This document shows positions 8,271-16,795 of a stretch of 33,796 nt of DNA, one piece after another (within the stretch, counting starts at the first letter, position 1; each line of letters begins with the position of its first letter). The position numbers were made by a program, and so were the translations under genes. The notes under the pieces are model-generated. The model was not told where the DNA came from. It worked only from the letters and a program-made list of their open reading frames with translations, and did no database searches. The stretch is taken from the NCBI GenBank assembly GCA_013813265.1, contig JACCRY010000020.1, positions 1 through 33,796 on the forward strand, read 5' to 3'. The stretch is from Parachlamydiaceae bacterium. GTDB lineage: Bacteria > Chlamydiota > Chlamydiia > Chlamydiales > Parachlamydiaceae.

Positions 8271-9521
8271 ATGACTCGTATTGAACTTTTTTCTGAATTT
8301 ATTCAGAAACATCCAAATTGGGAAAGTGAAGCCCTCATTACAGAAACTAATGACTGCATCTACAAAAATATGCCGCGCGATAATTATAATAATGTCATAA
8401 ATGTAGAGACGGGGGAAATTTTTAAAGGTGATGAAAGATATTCGATTTACGCTAAACACATCGCATCCCTAATTGGCCGTCCAATTCACCTCTGTATTAA
8501 AACATTATGGCATGCTTCGATTATTGGCCCTGTTCTATATGAATTAAAGATGCTTTACACTGGAGAACAAACCCAAGACCAATTTGAAGAAAATATTAAA
8601 AATTCTTTTATAGATATCATACGTACCCCCCTATATGGAATTGCGATGCTCGCTACACAGATTGCAGGAATTATTCTTGGAATTTTTTGTCCCAATGTTC
8701 TTTATTATACTCGAGATTATGTAGGGAGAATGGAAAGATATCTCCTTAGAGTAGAAGAACTGGATCAAGAGTATTGCAGTTTTTCTCCTTATAAAAGCAT
8801 AACTCCATGCTTCAGCCCGAATAGCCACTTCATGAGAGTCAGAGACGTTAGCAGAGAAAATTTCCCTATATATTCCGCCATTAACGACTTTTTAGAAAAT
8901 TCAGATTCTTTTGAGCGAAATTTCTTGGATTTCCGGCTACAACCGTCTGATTTGCAAAACATAAATACTAACCCTATTGAATTCTCTATTGAAGAAAAGC
9001 GGGAGATTATAGCCAATCTCCCCCTCTGGTTTGTGGGACATTTTCCTGAGTTTGTAAGAAAATTCTTACTGATGAATAATTATAGTAGTCTAATCGTTCA
9101 CGATTTGGATACAAAGACAGATGAAGAAATAGAACAGCTTTTTATGTCCCAGCAAGAGTCGCTATTCATGGACTTCGTTAACCCTCTTTCGCAAACGAGC
9201 ACAACCTTAAGGGCCCTAACATTACCGAAAGACGATCCCAAATTGGCTTTTATTGTAAATCATATCCTTCATCAAGCTTGGAAGAACGTGCTTTTAGAGT
9301 CTTCTGAAAAGAGGGCTTATGCAGCATCTAATAGTGGGATAATGACACATGATTCAAATGCAATTCTTGTAGATGAATTACGCGAAAATGTAAATCAGAT
9401 GACAGAAATCAATCGCAATTTCTGGGTTAATGAAGCTAAAAGCTGCGCACTTCACGAAAAACTCAAGATGTACGGCACTCAACCTTGGTTTACAATTGCG
9501 GTTAGCCTTCCAGATTCTTAA
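8271..9521 (+). CDS. Unknown membrane-associated protein, long paralog
   Basis: This is a 416-residue protein of a family I do not recognise. Residues 1-220 match the preceding protein at about 59 percent identity without gaps, including hydrophobic stretches near residues 62-92 and 119-142 and the block AGIILGIFCP. Residues about 235-416 form an extra mostly helical domain (EEKREIIANLPLWFVGHFPE, later NHILHQAWKNVLLES) that the short paralog lacks. There is no signal peptide. AAGGAATTATT precedes the ATG. The last 20 bases overlap the end of the convergent acetyltransferase gene. The pattern of tandem duplication and size variation is common for chlamydial lineage-specific membrane or effector proteins, but no function can be assigned. 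Confidence 0.75.
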   Translation: MTRIELFSEFIQKHPNWESEALITETNDCIYKNMPRDNYNNVINVETGEIFKGDERYSIYAKHIASLIGRPIHLCIKTLWHASIIGPVLYELKMLYTGEQTQDQFEENIKNSFIDIIRTPLYGIAMLATQIAGIILGIFCPNVLYYTRDYVGRMERYLLRVEELDQEYCSFSPYKSITPCFSPNSHFMRVRDVSRENFPIYSAINDFLENSDSFERNFLDFRLQPSDLQNINTNPIEFSIEEKREIIANLPLWFVGHFPEFVRKFLLMNNYSSLIVHDLDTKTDEEIEQLFMSQQESLFMDFVNPLSQTSTTLRALTLPKDDPKLAFIVNHILHQAWKNVLLESSEKRAYAASNSGIMTHDSNAILVDELRENVNQMTEINRNFWVNEAKSCALHEKLKMYGTQPWFTIAVSLPDS

Positions 9522-10332
9522 TGGCTTGCCATTTTGTGCGTGTATAAGCCACTTGAAAATTGTTTTTCTCTGCATTTCTCTGAGATTGGCTTCCGGGAGC
9601 TGCACACATCATTGCAAGAGTACAACCTTGCGCTGCAGCATAGCGTAACCGCGCATCAAGTAATGCACTTTGAGCTCCACGGTTGCGCCCTTCAGGAATT
9701 GTACTAGCTCCGGCTAGAAGCGCAACATGATCATATATGTAGAGCATCCCAGTTGAAATGGGCTTACCATTATGTTCAGCAATAAATGGTCGCGCACCTG
9801 CACAATGCGCAGCAATTTGGCCGAACTGACACATGAAATCTGTTAATCCCCCCGTTTCAGTACTCCACCCTGCAGCAGAAGTAAGGGCCCAAATCTCTTC
9901 TTCTCCTTTTTTAAGAATTCGCGTATTCATTTCATGTTTGGAGTCAGCAACCACGAAATCTTCTTTTGAAAGAATCTTATACATGACTGTCGTAAGCTCC
10001 ACAGGCTGATAGCCACGCTTATTCAATAGACCCATTAAAGAAGGACCCGACATCGGACTGACCTCATGAAAAACAGGCGCATTGTGTTGTTGGAAAAATG
10101 TTTCGATTAGCTCAAGTTCATTATCGGTGATTTCTTCAAATAAACCCAGCCCGAAAGTCTGTGTTAACGGAGAATCGACACCGTCGAACATCGCATATGT
10201 ACCGGCGACATCAATCCATTTTGCGGAACTTTCCGGAAACATCTGTGCGCGAGAAGTCACAAAATCTGCATTTGAAAGAGCTTCTACACGTTCAAGCCTC
10301 TGAGAGAGGGCTTTATCACAATATAACTTCAT
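9502..10332 (-). CDS. GNAT-family N-acetyltransferase
   Basis: This is a 276-residue protein. The acetyl-CoA-binding region lies at residues about 205-225: LAGASTIPEGRNRGAQSALL contains the R-x-x-G-x/A pattern of GNAT motif A, followed by a helix and AEKNNFQVAYTRTKW (motif B region, 254-268). The N-terminal half (about 1-130) is an extra domain seen in two-domain GNATs. The acceptor substrate is not evident. The family transfers acetyl groups from acetyl-CoA to amines of small molecules or proteins in the cytosol. TAGGATTCC just before the ATG can serve as ribosome-binding site. Its 3' end overlaps the convergent gene by 20 bases. Confidence 0.75.
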   Translation of the reverse strand: MKLYCDKALSQRLERVEALSNADFVTSRAQMFPESSAKWIDVAGTYAMFDGVDSPLTQTFGLGLFEEITDNELELIETFFQQHNAPVFHEVSPMSGPSLMGLLNKRGYQPVELTTVMYKILSKEDFVVADSKHEMNTRILKKGEEEIWALTSAAGWSTETGGLTDFMCQFGQIAAHCAGARPFIAEHNGKPISTGMLYIYDHVALLAGASTIPEGRNRGAQSALLDARLRYAAAQGCTLAMMCAAPGSQSQRNAEKNNFQVAYTRTKWQAIKNLEG

Positions 10333-10574
10333 GGAATCCTACTCTTGCAATCATAATTAAAATCATCCTAAACCTATTTTTCTTTTTCAGTGTCCAAGAT
10401 TTATACACATCCATTCCTGCTCTCCCATAGGGTTGGTTTTAATATACTAATTATGCAAAATAAATCATTTAAATCTACCTTTAATGAATGAAGAAATTCT
10501 TGTCATTCCCTACATCAATAAGTATATTCTGAGTATACACAACTATAAGGAGGAATATCATAGGTCATAACCTT

Positions 10575-12152
10575 TTATGCATACCAGGAATCGATTTCTT
10601 TTACTTCTGCATTTGCTTTTTCTTTTTTGTTCACATAATTGTCGAGTGCCTTCAAGAATAGTTCTATGTTATTCATTCTCCGATTCGAAAATTCTGGAGT
10701 GGAAATCATTGTGCTCTTATTCATTATAGGAGGGAAAATTCCCGGAAATTTTCTCATATTTTCGGAAAGGTGGGCCACATTTAGATCGTTAAATTCTTCA
10801 ATTAGCAACTTTATTTCGTCTACTCGTAACATTACTTCTTCCGTTGTAGCAAAAGCCGCATTTTGTCTAATATTCATACAAAGTTCTTCATAAATTTTTT
10901 CTTTTACAAATTTAGGCATGTTAAAAAATCTTGTTAATGTCATAGCTTGAGAATATTGACATTTCTGAGAAATGGAAGCTCCAAGCTTAGTGGAAAGAGC
11001 TTTTAGGACTTCATCATCTTTTGCTTTAAAATTTTGTATCACAACCGACGCACTCTTTTTTCCTCCTCTATCAGTGTTAGTATGAAAGTAAAGAAACTTT
11101 CCATCAGCTACAATAAAATCCTCAAGATAAGGTTCTCTTCTTAGGAAACTTTTGCTAATCTTCTTTTCCCAATTCCAAATTCCCCAGTCAGAACCATGGT
11201 CATATCCACAAATGAACTCCTTGTCATCTTTCATGCACAAGGATGAGGGAATTTTTTCACATTCAAGGGTAATAGAGCAATTGATTGTTTCTAAATTCCA
11301 GACCTTTATTGTCCGATCATAAGAACCTGAAAACAGTTTTTTATCGGCCATAATGAGGCAAGAAATTTTACCCGTATGTCCTTTCAAGGTTTTAGCAAAA
11401 TTCGACGTCTTTAAATCATAAACCCAGATACTCCCATCATCCTTTCCTAAAAAAATTTTCTCGTCAGCAACGGTAAAGGCAGTAGTCACGCTTTTGATGT
11501 CTGAGGATTTAAGGTCTAAGGTATTTAAACGATTTCCCGTCTTTAAATCTAGAATTACGACGCTCGTAGAACCCGTATAACTTGCAACAGCAAGACAAAA
11601 AAGTTTATTATCATTAATGACAATAGATTGTACACTGTATGGTAATTTTGCAAGAGGGGGAAGGGTTTCACCCGTCTTTAAACTCAAGCGTCCTATCCAC
11701 ATTGGAGGTTCTTCATCATCAACGGGATCATTCAAATTAAAAAGGAAAAAAAGAGTTTCATCAGCAACAGCCAGCATTTGTCCGTAAACGGGATAAGGAT
11801 CAGCAATATACTTCCTATCAATAATTTTTATCCAATTTTCAGTATAAACACCCTTTACAAGATTAGAGTTATAGATGCGGTTATCCTCATACATTTTTAT
11901 AAATAAGTTTCGTTGAGCTGGCTCCATTTTAAAGTCGCGAAGATATAATTTCATCCACAGGTTGTCATTAGATACCATTCGATGGATACTCTTGGAGAGC
12001 AAACTACAATTGGAGATTTCCTTAAGGGGAAGTTCCAACAGAATTGTATGAATGATGTCCTCAGGGATTGTTAAAAGCCTATATTGGTATTCTGGGAGCT
12101 CTACAAATGGCAATTTTTCTGTGTTTATACTTGCAGCACTAATTCTTAACAT
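10575..12152 (-). CDS. F-box/WD40-repeat protein, possible host-directed effector
   Basis: This is a 525-residue protein. An F-box occupies residues about 27-74 (LTIPEDIIHTILLELPLKEI, then LWMKLYLRDF). It is followed by a beta-propeller region from about 120 to 370. The clearest WD40 repeats are at 229-247 (ADEKIFLGKDDGSIWVYDL) and 252-287 (AKTLKGHTGKISCL, then LFSGSYDRTIKVWNL). The C-terminal 150 residues are helical and unassigned. F-box plus WD40 is the layout of eukaryotic SCF substrate adaptors such as Fbw7; in an intracellular bacterium it suggests a protein delivered into the host, which is inference. No signal peptide is visible. The gene appears to be transcribed alone. Confidence 0.8.
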   Translation of the reverse strand: MLRISAASINTEKLPFVELPEYQYRLLTIPEDIIHTILLELPLKEISNCSLLSKSIHRMVSNDNLWMKLYLRDFKMEPAQRNLFIKMYEDNRIYNSNLVKGVYTENWIKIIDRKYIADPYPVYGQMLAVADETLFFLFNLNDPVDDEEPPMWIGRLSLKTGETLPPLAKLPYSVQSIVINDNKLFCLAVASYTGSTSVVILDLKTGNRLNTLDLKSSDIKSVTTAFTVADEKIFLGKDDGSIWVYDLKTSNFAKTLKGHTGKISCLIMADKKLFSGSYDRTIKVWNLETINCSITLECEKIPSSLCMKDDKEFICGYDHGSDWGIWNWEKKISKSFLRREPYLEDFIVADGKFLYFHTNTDRGGKKSASVVIQNFKAKDDEVLKALSTKLGASISQKCQYSQAMTLTRFFNMPKFVKEKIYEELCMNIRQNAAFATTEEVMLRVDEIKLLIEEFNDLNVAHLSENMRKFPGIFPPIMNKSTMISTPEFSNRRMNNIELFLKALDNYVNKKEKANAEVKEIDSWYA

Positions 12153-12257
12153 AATTAAACCCTTGTAATAATTTTAACATTTATATAATCTTAAATATTA
12201 TAATAAAATGGTATTTTAAACAACATAAAAGCAAGATAGCATTTTAAACTACTTACG

Positions 12258-13418
12258 TCAATCGGGATGGAATAGTTTATCAATTTCATCTCGAACAATG
12301 GCTTCATATTGCTTTTGTTCTTCTTGTGGAATAAGTGTATAGCGAAAAATTTTGACTTGCGGGTCATCAAAAAGTGAGCCTGCGATTATTCGGGCTTGAA
12401 AATTTCTAAAAGTTCTAAAGGATCCTCCCTTTCTATTATGTTGAAATTCACTATAACTTTCTTCAAAGTTAGAATCATAAATAGGGTGTCGCCATCCGCC
12501 TCCAAAAGAAAGATATAAAAAATTAACTATATTTTTCTTAGGAAGAAAAATTTGATTAATAATCCCCCTGCTTGTATGAGGAGCTCTTTTGATTAGGTTT
12601 TCTATACAAATCGAAAGCTTTTCCCGTGGAAAAGAAAGAAAGTCAAAAAGCTCGTAAAAAATTTTAGAAACCCTTTTTTCATAAGCTTCTTCATCATCTG
12701 ATAAAGAAGATAAGCTTACAGAACAACCTGAAAGAAAGACTGCCATTGTGGAATCTTGTGGACAATATGTCTCCATTGTAAAATTTACCGAAAGAAGCTC
12801 TTTGCTAACTTCGGGAACAGTGTCATTAAGCAATTGAAATTTAGAAGGACTTTCTACATTTTCTAAGTCCTCCTCATCATCGTCATCATCGTCGTCAAAA
12901 TCATCATGATCTTCAAAGTCATAACGCACCTCATCTTCTCCCATCGAAATCCTTAAGCAATTCTCCTCATGATGTATCTCATTCGCCTTTATAGCCTCGT
13001 TTAAGTTATCGGGTGTAGTCCTAAATTCTTTAGCAAGTTCCTCATGAGTGAGCGTCATCGGAAACCGAGAAAAAAACTCTTCTCTAGTTTTTATTAGGTT
13101 TTGGGATGGAAAGCGCAAAAATTCAAACTCTTCTTTCGTCTGGCCAAAAAGTTTTCGATAAAGCTCTTTAGCAATGACTTGGTAGGCATAGAAAAGAGAA
13201 TCCTGAGCAGTTAAACATTGAATGTGGTCAGGATGAGCTTTTTCAACTCGATATATTTGAAGAAAAAGTTCTCTTATTTCTTCTCTTTGAGATGGTTCAA
13301 CTTTACAGGCATTTAGTGTCTTTTCTATATTAGTTTGATAAAAATCTTTTTCATTAGAGAAAACTAAACAGCAATTTATTGAAAAAATCAAAAACAAGAG
13401 TGACGTCCATTTTTTCAT
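12258..13418 (-). CDS. Exported protein of unknown function with an Asp-rich run
   Basis: From this start the protein is 386 residues. It begins MKKWTSLLFLIFSINCCLVFS, a classical signal peptide with a basic start, a hydrophobic core and a likely cleavage after FS. An in-frame ATG three codons upstream (13427) lacks any ribosome-binding sequence, whereas GGGT precedes the chosen start. Residues about 161-187 are very acidic, with seven aspartates in a row, a possible cation-binding or flexible linker. The rest shows no recognisable domain; conserved-looking blocks include EEFLRFPSQNL-like text and a C-terminal ARIIAGSLFDDPQVKIFRY. It is probably periplasmic or surface-exposed. It lies between the F-box/WD40 gene and sufE, with no sign of shared transcription. 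Confidence 0.6.
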   Translation of the reverse strand: MKKWTSLLFLIFSINCCLVFSNEKDFYQTNIEKTLNACKVEPSQREEIRELFLQIYRVEKAHPDHIQCLTAQDSLFYAYQVIAKELYRKLFGQTKEEFEFLRFPSQNLIKTREEFFSRFPMTLTHEELAKEFRTTPDNLNEAIKANEIHHEENCLRISMGEDEVRYDFEDHDDFDDDDDDDEEDLENVESPSKFQLLNDTVPEVSKELLSVNFTMETYCPQDSTMAVFLSGCSVSLSSLSDDEEAYEKRVSKIFYELFDFLSFPREKLSICIENLIKRAPHTSRGIINQIFLPKKNIVNFLYLSFGGGWRHPIYDSNFEESYSEFQHNRKGGSFRTFRNFQARIIAGSLFDDPQVKIFRYTLIPQEEQKQYEAIVRDEIDKLFHPD

Positions 13419-13617
13419 AAGACCCATAATATTTATATGTTTTTTTTAACTAAAGGAATAACAAGACTAGTTTATCGAATGACCGTAATAGAATCAACGT
13501 TTCTCTTTCTTTTCTCTAAATTCAAAAGAAAGGTAAAGAAGCCACGCGAGGGATCACGAAACGTCAATAGGATTCGTAGGGTTAATGCCAGGCTCTACAT
13601 TGAATGTCGAGCTACGT

Positions 13618-14061
13618 TTATTCCTTTGATTGTTTCTCACGCTCCAGAAGTAGCTTTAAACCCTCTTGTTTCATACGCAAATGAATGCTGTAAAGTCCGT
13701 TTGATCGACTGGGAGTGAGACTTGCACCGACGCCAAGTGCGTCCAAATAGGCGGGTGGACATGTAAGGATGACTTCAGGAGTTTCTCCATTATAGGCTTT
13801 GAAGAGAAGCATTGCGAGTCCGGCAGAAATTAGAGCGTTGGATTCCACTTCAAAAAAAACAGCTCCATCTTGTAGATATGCGTGAAGATAAACAAGGCTT
13901 TGACATCCCTGAACTATATTTTCGGGAATTTTATATTCAGGAGCTAGAGTAAATTGTTGCCTACCAAGTTCAATGAGCGCTTTATACTTATCTTCTTGAG
14001 TCTTATAGCTTTCGAAAATTTTCTTTATCTCTTCTTGTTTTCTATTGCATGATTCAAACAT
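13618..14061 (-). CDS. sufE: Cysteine desulfuration protein SufE
   Basis: SufE accepts the persulfide sulfur from SufS and passes it to the SufBCD scaffold. The 147-residue protein has the family length. The catalytic cysteine lies in VQGCQSLVYL (Cys53). LGVGASLTPSRSNGL (about 110-124) is the other typical block. AAAAAGGATAGTA provides a ribosome-binding site. Unlike the other suf genes it is not adjacent to the operon: a palindromic element of about 370 bp separates it from sua5, and a possible promoter lies upstream of that element. Confidence 0.92.
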   Translation of the reverse strand: MFESCNRKQEEIKKIFESYKTQEDKYKALIELGRQQFTLAPEYKIPENIVQGCQSLVYLHAYLQDGAVFFEVESNALISAGLAMLLFKAYNGETPEVILTCPPAYLDALGVGASLTPSRSNGLYSIHLRMKQEGLKLLLEREKQSKE

Positions 14062-14146
14062 TACTATCCTTTTTCTAAAATAAAAAGCATTCCCTTTTGG
14101 ATGCCATACTTCTCTTAATTACTTTTATCGTAACGTTGAAAGTCTA

Positions 14147-14516
14147 TCACCGCTACCCGCGGCTAACTAACTTAAATTACATTACCCCCGTTCCGCTAAC
14201 GCTTCACGCGGGGCTATTACGTTAAATCGCTACCGCGATCCATGACAAGTACTATATATGGCTTCTCGTCTATTTCGATCGCTATAGCGATTTACGTAAA
14301 ACCTCCCGTGCAGCGAAAGGTCGGAAGGCCTGAGGCGGAATCTGGGCTATTATGTTAATCGCTGCGAGATCCATGAAAGGTAATATATGGCTTCTAGTCT
14401 GTTTTTTATCGCGGTAGCGATTTAACGTAATAGCCCCGCGTGCAGCGAAAGGCCGGGAGGCCTGAAGCGGAACGTGGGGTAAACGCAATTAAATTAGTTA
14501 GCCGCGGTAGCGGTGA
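14147..14516. repeat. Palindromic repeat element with about 95-110-base inverted arms
   Basis: The left arm (14147-14239) and right arm (14408-14516) are reverse complements over nearly their full length. Both contain ACCGCTACC(C)GCGGCTAACTAA at the outer end and CACGCGGGGCTATTACGTTA at the inner end. The left arm lacks about 20 bases present in the right arm (the AGGCCTCCCGGCC part). No transposase is encoded, so this looks like a MITE-like or otherwise non-autonomous element. Confidence 0.7.
14236..14490 (-). repeat. Two tandem copies of a unit of about 125 bases
   Basis: The unit at 14236-14360 is repeated at 14365-14490. Shared words in order are GATCCATGA, ATATATGGCTTCT, TAGCGATTTA, CGTGCAGCGAAAGG, GGCCTGA and GCGGAA. 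The copies are diverged, so the duplication is not recent. They overlap the inverted-repeat arms. Confidence 0.65.
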
Positions 14517-14526
14517 AACAAGTTTA

Positions 14527-14555
14527 ATTATAGCAAAACTATCTTAAAAGCAAAA
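14527..14555 (-). promoter_or_regulatory. Possible promoter between sua5 and the repeat element
   Basis: On the minus strand TTTTGC (14555-14550) and a perfect TATAAT (14532-14527) are separated by 17 bases. If used, it would start transcription near 14520, run through the whole palindromic element and reach sufE with a leader of about 460 bases. The -35 box is weak. Confidence 0.35.
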
Positions 14556-14588
14556 CTTAGCTGTCAAACTTTATGCCCATGAAGGCGG

Positions 14589-15521
14589 CTATAAGCTAGC
14601 TTTTGTAAGCCTTTCAAGTAGGGTGGCATACAGACCTTCACTAGGAAGGTCTATATCCACAAAAACTTTTTCAACAGAACTTATATCAAGATCTCTCAAA
14701 ACTTTGTATAAATTTTCTGCAATCTCTTCAGGTTTCCCTGAATTCCCCATACAAATTACACCATTTCCTTCCGGGTAGGCCCTGTCGCTAAATCCAAGTA
14801 TCGTTTCTCCGCGAAGTACTCCACACTCATTCGTCAAAATCAATTTTGCCTTCGGAGCATAATGTCGAAAGAGTTGTCCTGGGCAAAGTGGAGCTGCATT
14901 AGCCTCTACCCCTCGAATTATTGGCAGATACCCTAAAACCGACTTAAAAACCTCTGGTGGCAATGCTCCCTGACGAATAATCTGCCATTCATCATCTAAA
15001 TAAATTAAAATTGTCGATTCAACTCCTAACGTAGGTCCAAAGCTTTTCAGAACAGGAAACTCTTGCCCAAAATCCTTTTCTACATGTTCAATTCGAGTTG
15101 CAGAAGGAGTTCCAGATAAATTTGCAGAAGGCATAACGAGCGGACCAGTCAATTTTAACAATTGAGCTGTTATGGGATGGTTGGGGACTCTAAAAGCAAC
15201 AGTCGAAAGGCCAGCACGTACAATTTCAGGAACTTTTTCAATATTTGCCTGGAGCACAAGAGTCATTGGGCCTGGCCAAAAAGCATCCGCCAGTAAAGAA
15301 AAACCTTCCAGCATAAATTGAAGGTATTCATAAATCGTTTCTTTGTCGGCAACATGAATGATCAATGGATTACTGCTGGGCCTTCCTTTCAGCTGAAAAA
15401 TTTCTTTTATAGCATCAGGATGTGATAGAGAGGCAGCAAGCCCATATACAGTTTCGGTAGGCACTGCGACTACAGATCCCTCTTTTAACAGCTCAATAGC
15501 TCTCTCAAGTGAAATTTCCAT
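14589..15521 (-). CDS. L-threonylcarbamoyladenylate synthase, Sua5 type
   Basis: The enzyme makes threonylcarbamoyl-AMP from threonine, bicarbonate and ATP, the first step of t6A37 modification of ANN-decoding tRNAs. The 310-residue protein has the YrdC core (about 1-195) with VPTETVYGL (20-28), KGRPSSNPLIIH (45-56), PSANLSGTPSATR (131-143), GVEST and RQGALP. It also has the extra C-terminal Sua5 domain, joined by the typical PGQLFRHYAPKA segment (214-225), so it is Sua5-like and longer than the short TsaC form. Its ATG follows the sufS TAA directly with no bases between, so translation is probably coupled. The symbol is left blank because both sua5 and tsaC are in use. Confidence 0.9.
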   Translation of the reverse strand: MEISLERAIELLKEGSVVAVPTETVYGLAASLSHPDAIKEIFQLKGRPSSNPLIIHVADKETIYEYLQFMLEGFSLLADAFWPGPMTLVLQANIEKVPEIVRAGLSTVAFRVPNHPITAQLLKLTGPLVMPSANLSGTPSATRIEHVEKDFGQEFPVLKSFGPTLGVESTILIYLDDEWQIIRQGALPPEVFKSVLGYLPIIRGVEANAAPLCPGQLFRHYAPKAKLILTNECGVLRGETILGFSDRAYPEGNGVICMGNSGKPEEIAENLYKVLRDLDISSVEKVFVDIDLPSEGLYATLLERLTKASL

Positions 15522-16754
15522 TTATCCCCTCAAAAGAGCAATGATCTCAAGAAGTATCTTTGCAAATGCATCTATTTCAGTTTTAGTATTATAAAATGCC
15601 AGTGAAGCTCTTGCTGTTGCGGGTATATTATAGAGCTCCAAGATTGGCTGTGCACAATGACGTCCTGTTCTGATAGCAACCCCTTTTAAGTCAAGCATTG
15701 TCCCAAGATCTAATGGATGAATACCTTCCATCGTAAAACTGATGATGGCTCCTTTTTTGGGAGCATTACCCACAACGGTAAGTCCCGGAATCGATTGAAG
15801 CTTTTCCGTCGCATGAAGCAAAAGTGAATGTTCATATCGCTCAATTTCTGACAACCCAATACCTGTCAAGTAATCTATAGCGGCTCCAAGCCCTAAAACT
15901 TCAGCAATCATCGGTGTTCCAGCTTCAAATTTCAAAGGGAGATCGTTGTACGTTGTTTTAATAAATGTAACCGTATCGATCATGTCTCCACCCCCTTGAT
16001 AAGGCGGCATTATCTCTAAAAGATCCCTTTTACCATATAAAACACCAACACCGGTTGGACCGCATAACTTATGACCTGAAAAGGCGTAAAAATCGACATC
16101 GAGGTCACGAACATCTAAAGGCATATGTGGAGCACCTTGAGCTCCGTCAACCAAAATTTTGGCACCTGCATCATGAGCTAGTCGAGCAAGTTCCTTAATC
16201 GGATTTATTGTTCCAAGGGCATTTGAAACATGAGTAACAGCAACTATTTTCGTTTTGTCTGATAACAACTGCTTGTAATCGTCGATAAGCAGCTCGCCTT
16301 GCTCATTGACTGGAATCACTTTGAGAGTCGCTCCGAATTGATCACACACAAATTGCCAAGGCACAATATTTGCATGATGTTCCATGGCAGAAATGAGCAC
16401 CTCATCCCCTGCCTTTATAAAAGCTCTTCCAAAACTATTGGCAACAAGATTAATTGCGTCCGTCGTTCCACGTGTAAAAATAATTTCTTCCGCATCTTCA
16501 GCATTTATAAACGCTTGTACCTTCGTGCGAGCTAGTTGATATTCATGCGTGGCATATGTCGCAAGTTCATACACAGCTCGATGAACAGTTCCATAGTGAT
16601 TCGTGTAGAAATCTGTAATGACATCGATGACGCTTTGAGGCTTCTGAGCTGTAGCAGCTGAATCAAAATAGATGAGTGGATGACCATGCATTGTCTTTCG
16701 TAGCATTGGGAAATCGAGCCGTAATTTGGCAAAATCGGGTTTGTGGATATGCAT
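15522..16754 (-). CDS. sufS: Cysteine desulfurase SufS
   Basis: This PLP-dependent class V aminotransferase-fold enzyme removes sulfur from cysteine and holds it as a persulfide for SufE. The 410-residue protein has the usual length. The PLP-binding lysine is Lys229 in FSGHKLCGPTGVG, and the catalytic cysteine is Cys367 in RTGRHCAQP, which is the SufS (group II) context. YFDSAATAQKP near the N-terminus is also typical. TAGGA precedes the start. It lies 41 bases after sufD and abuts the Sua5 gene. Confidence 0.96.
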   Translation of the reverse strand: MHIHKPDFAKLRLDFPMLRKTMHGHPLIYFDSAATAQKPQSVIDVITDFYTNHYGTVHRAVYELATYATHEYQLARTKVQAFINAEDAEEIIFTRGTTDAINLVANSFGRAFIKAGDEVLISAMEHHANIVPWQFVCDQFGATLKVIPVNEQGELLIDDYKQLLSDKTKIVAVTHVSNALGTINPIKELARLAHDAGAKILVDGAQGAPHMPLDVRDLDVDFYAFSGHKLCGPTGVGVLYGKRDLLEIMPPYQGGGDMIDTVTFIKTTYNDLPLKFEAGTPMIAEVLGLGAAIDYLTGIGLSEIERYEHSLLLHATEKLQSIPGLTVVGNAPKKGAIISFTMEGIHPLDLGTMLDLKGVAIRTGRHCAQPILELYNIPATARASLAFYNTKTEIDAFAKILLEIIALLRG

Positions 16755-16795
16755 AGAAAAATCCTATTATAACGTGACAGCGCCTTTGCATTGAT

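Larger units (their letters stand above)
14062..14588. other. 527-base gene-free stretch between sua5 and sufE
   Basis: Read in the direction of the genes (minus strand), it holds a possible promoter (14527-14555), then a nested inverted and direct repeat element (14147-14516), then about 85 bases of A+T-rich leader to sufE. A 68-codon open frame inside the repeat is not considered a gene because its two halves are just the repeat translated twice. Confidence 0.6.

Noticed and set aside
10545-10565. Strong ribosome-binding-like AAGGAGGAATATC on the plus strand
   Set aside because: It is followed by ATA rather than a start codon and the frame reads antisense into the F-box/WD40 gene; no plus-strand gene follows.
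13592-13612. Hairpin after sufE (GCTCTACAT/ATGTCGAGC) as a terminator
   Set aside because: The stem has a mismatch and no T run follows in the direction of sufE transcription.
13437-13718. 93-codon plus-strand open frame
   Set aside because: Its 3' third is antisense to the sufE coding sequence and the peptide is Arg/Lys-rich with no family resemblance.
14282-14488. 68-codon minus-strand open frame with repeated PFAARG/PFAARE text
   Set aside because: It is the tandem repeat unit translated twice (QASRPFAAR and QAFRPFAAR); it depends on the repeat structure and has no ribosome-binding site.
16755-16795. TATAAT between sufD and sufS as an internal promoter
   Set aside because: No acceptable -35 box at 16-18 bases; the genes are more simply read as one operon.
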